DNA from: Herbiconiux moechotypicola
Lineage (GTDB): Bacteria > Actinomycetota > Actinomycetes > Actinomycetales > Microbacteriaceae
Length of the DNA stretch: 64,000 nucleotides
Direction of reading: 5' to 3'
Assembly: GCF_024979255.1 (NCBI RefSeq)
Contig: NZ_JANLCN010000010.1
Location: forward strand, 1-64,000
The translations under genes were made by a program, and so were the position numbers. Within the stretch, counting starts at the first letter, position 1. The number at the start of each line of letters is the position of its first letter. Shown piece by piece: positions 63,911-64,000 of the stretch. The notes under the pieces were generated by a model, which saw only the letters and a program-made list of their open reading frames with translations, searched no databases and was not told where the DNA came from.

Positions 63911-64000
63911 GTGACAGCACAGAGCTCCCGCACCCTCGTCAAGAACCTCGCCGCCCTCGAAGACGGACCCGTCACGGTCTCGGGCTGGGTCGAGACCGTT
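63911..64000 (+). CDS. Aspartyl/asparaginyl-tRNA synthetase, N-terminal fragment
   Basis: The first 30 codons of a gene that runs off the window. RTLVKNLAALEDGPVTVSGW is the start of the OB-fold anticodon-binding domain of class IIb synthetases, closest in form to the archaeal-type AspS (non-discriminating) or AsnS. The GTG start is placed by the frame and the -10 hexamer upstream. The amino acid specificity cannot be decided from this part. Confidence 0.7.
   Translation, partial: MTAQSSRTLVKNLAALEDGPVTVSGWVETV

Overview
The window is very G+C-rich and densely packed. Genes run in operons that often share 4-base ATGA or GTGA junctions, and GTG starts are common. Many genes begin 6-8 bases after a TANNNT -10 hexamer, which suggests leaderless transcripts. 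A close match to F420-dependent glucose-6-phosphate dehydrogenase, a menaquinone gene set, System II cytochrome c maturation and DUF2510/DUF4229 proteins point to a high-GC actinobacterium, most likely of the family Microbacteriaceae. I see no rRNA, tRNA, CRISPR array, phage or insertion sequence. The window is chromosomal, with one stretch (about 22.8-27.9 kb) that looks lower in G+C.

Layout. 0.1-5.3 kb: an amidohydrolase, a histidine phosphatase/flavin monooxygenase pair, a PPOX-fold F420 protein and a VIT1-type transporter with a ferritin-like domain. 5.3-16.0 kb: a methionine-salvage island. It holds acireductone dioxygenase (mtnD), a sugar-type ABC importer, a methylthioribose-kinase homologue, a class IV aminotransferase and a convergent mtnB-mtnC-mtnK-mtnA operon. 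No methylthioadenosine nucleosidase is visible, so import of methylthioribose (or a related pentose) is a natural inference. 16.1-22.6 kb: a DUF2510 protein, a HAD hydrolase, a GH114 lipoprotein and an ABC transporter/two-component operon. 22.8-28.0 kb: three secreted proteins, namely two tandem metzincin-like proteins and a beta-propeller protein. 28.0-34.7 kb: an acyl-CoA oxidase, a divergent MFS/HxlR pair, an acyltransferase and a DUF3105/DUF305 pair. 34.7-44.8 kb: recQ, the menaquinone genes menD, A, E, B, C, and fgd.

44.8-57.7 kb is catabolic. A kynA-kynU-kynB operon converts tryptophan to anthranilate and has a long palindrome over its promoter. Beside it lies a single-strand gene run (57.7 down to 47.7 kb) of a PaaX-type regulator, an alpha/beta-hydrolase-fold protein without its nucleophile serine, an amino-acid-type ABC importer, two paralogous acyl-CoA-dehydrogenase-fold hydroxylases, an SDR, two tandem TIGR04076 proteins, a luciferase-like monooxygenase and an ABM-domain protein. 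I could not match this combination to a known pathway, and it is the best candidate here for an undescribed system.

57.9-63.6 kb is a cytochrome c maturation operon (histidine phosphatase, TlpA-like redoxin, CcdA, ResB, CcsB) whose last gene encodes only the N-terminal part of an alpha-L-rhamnosidase. The window ends with a 35-residue membrane peptide gene and the start of an aspartyl/asparaginyl-tRNA synthetase.
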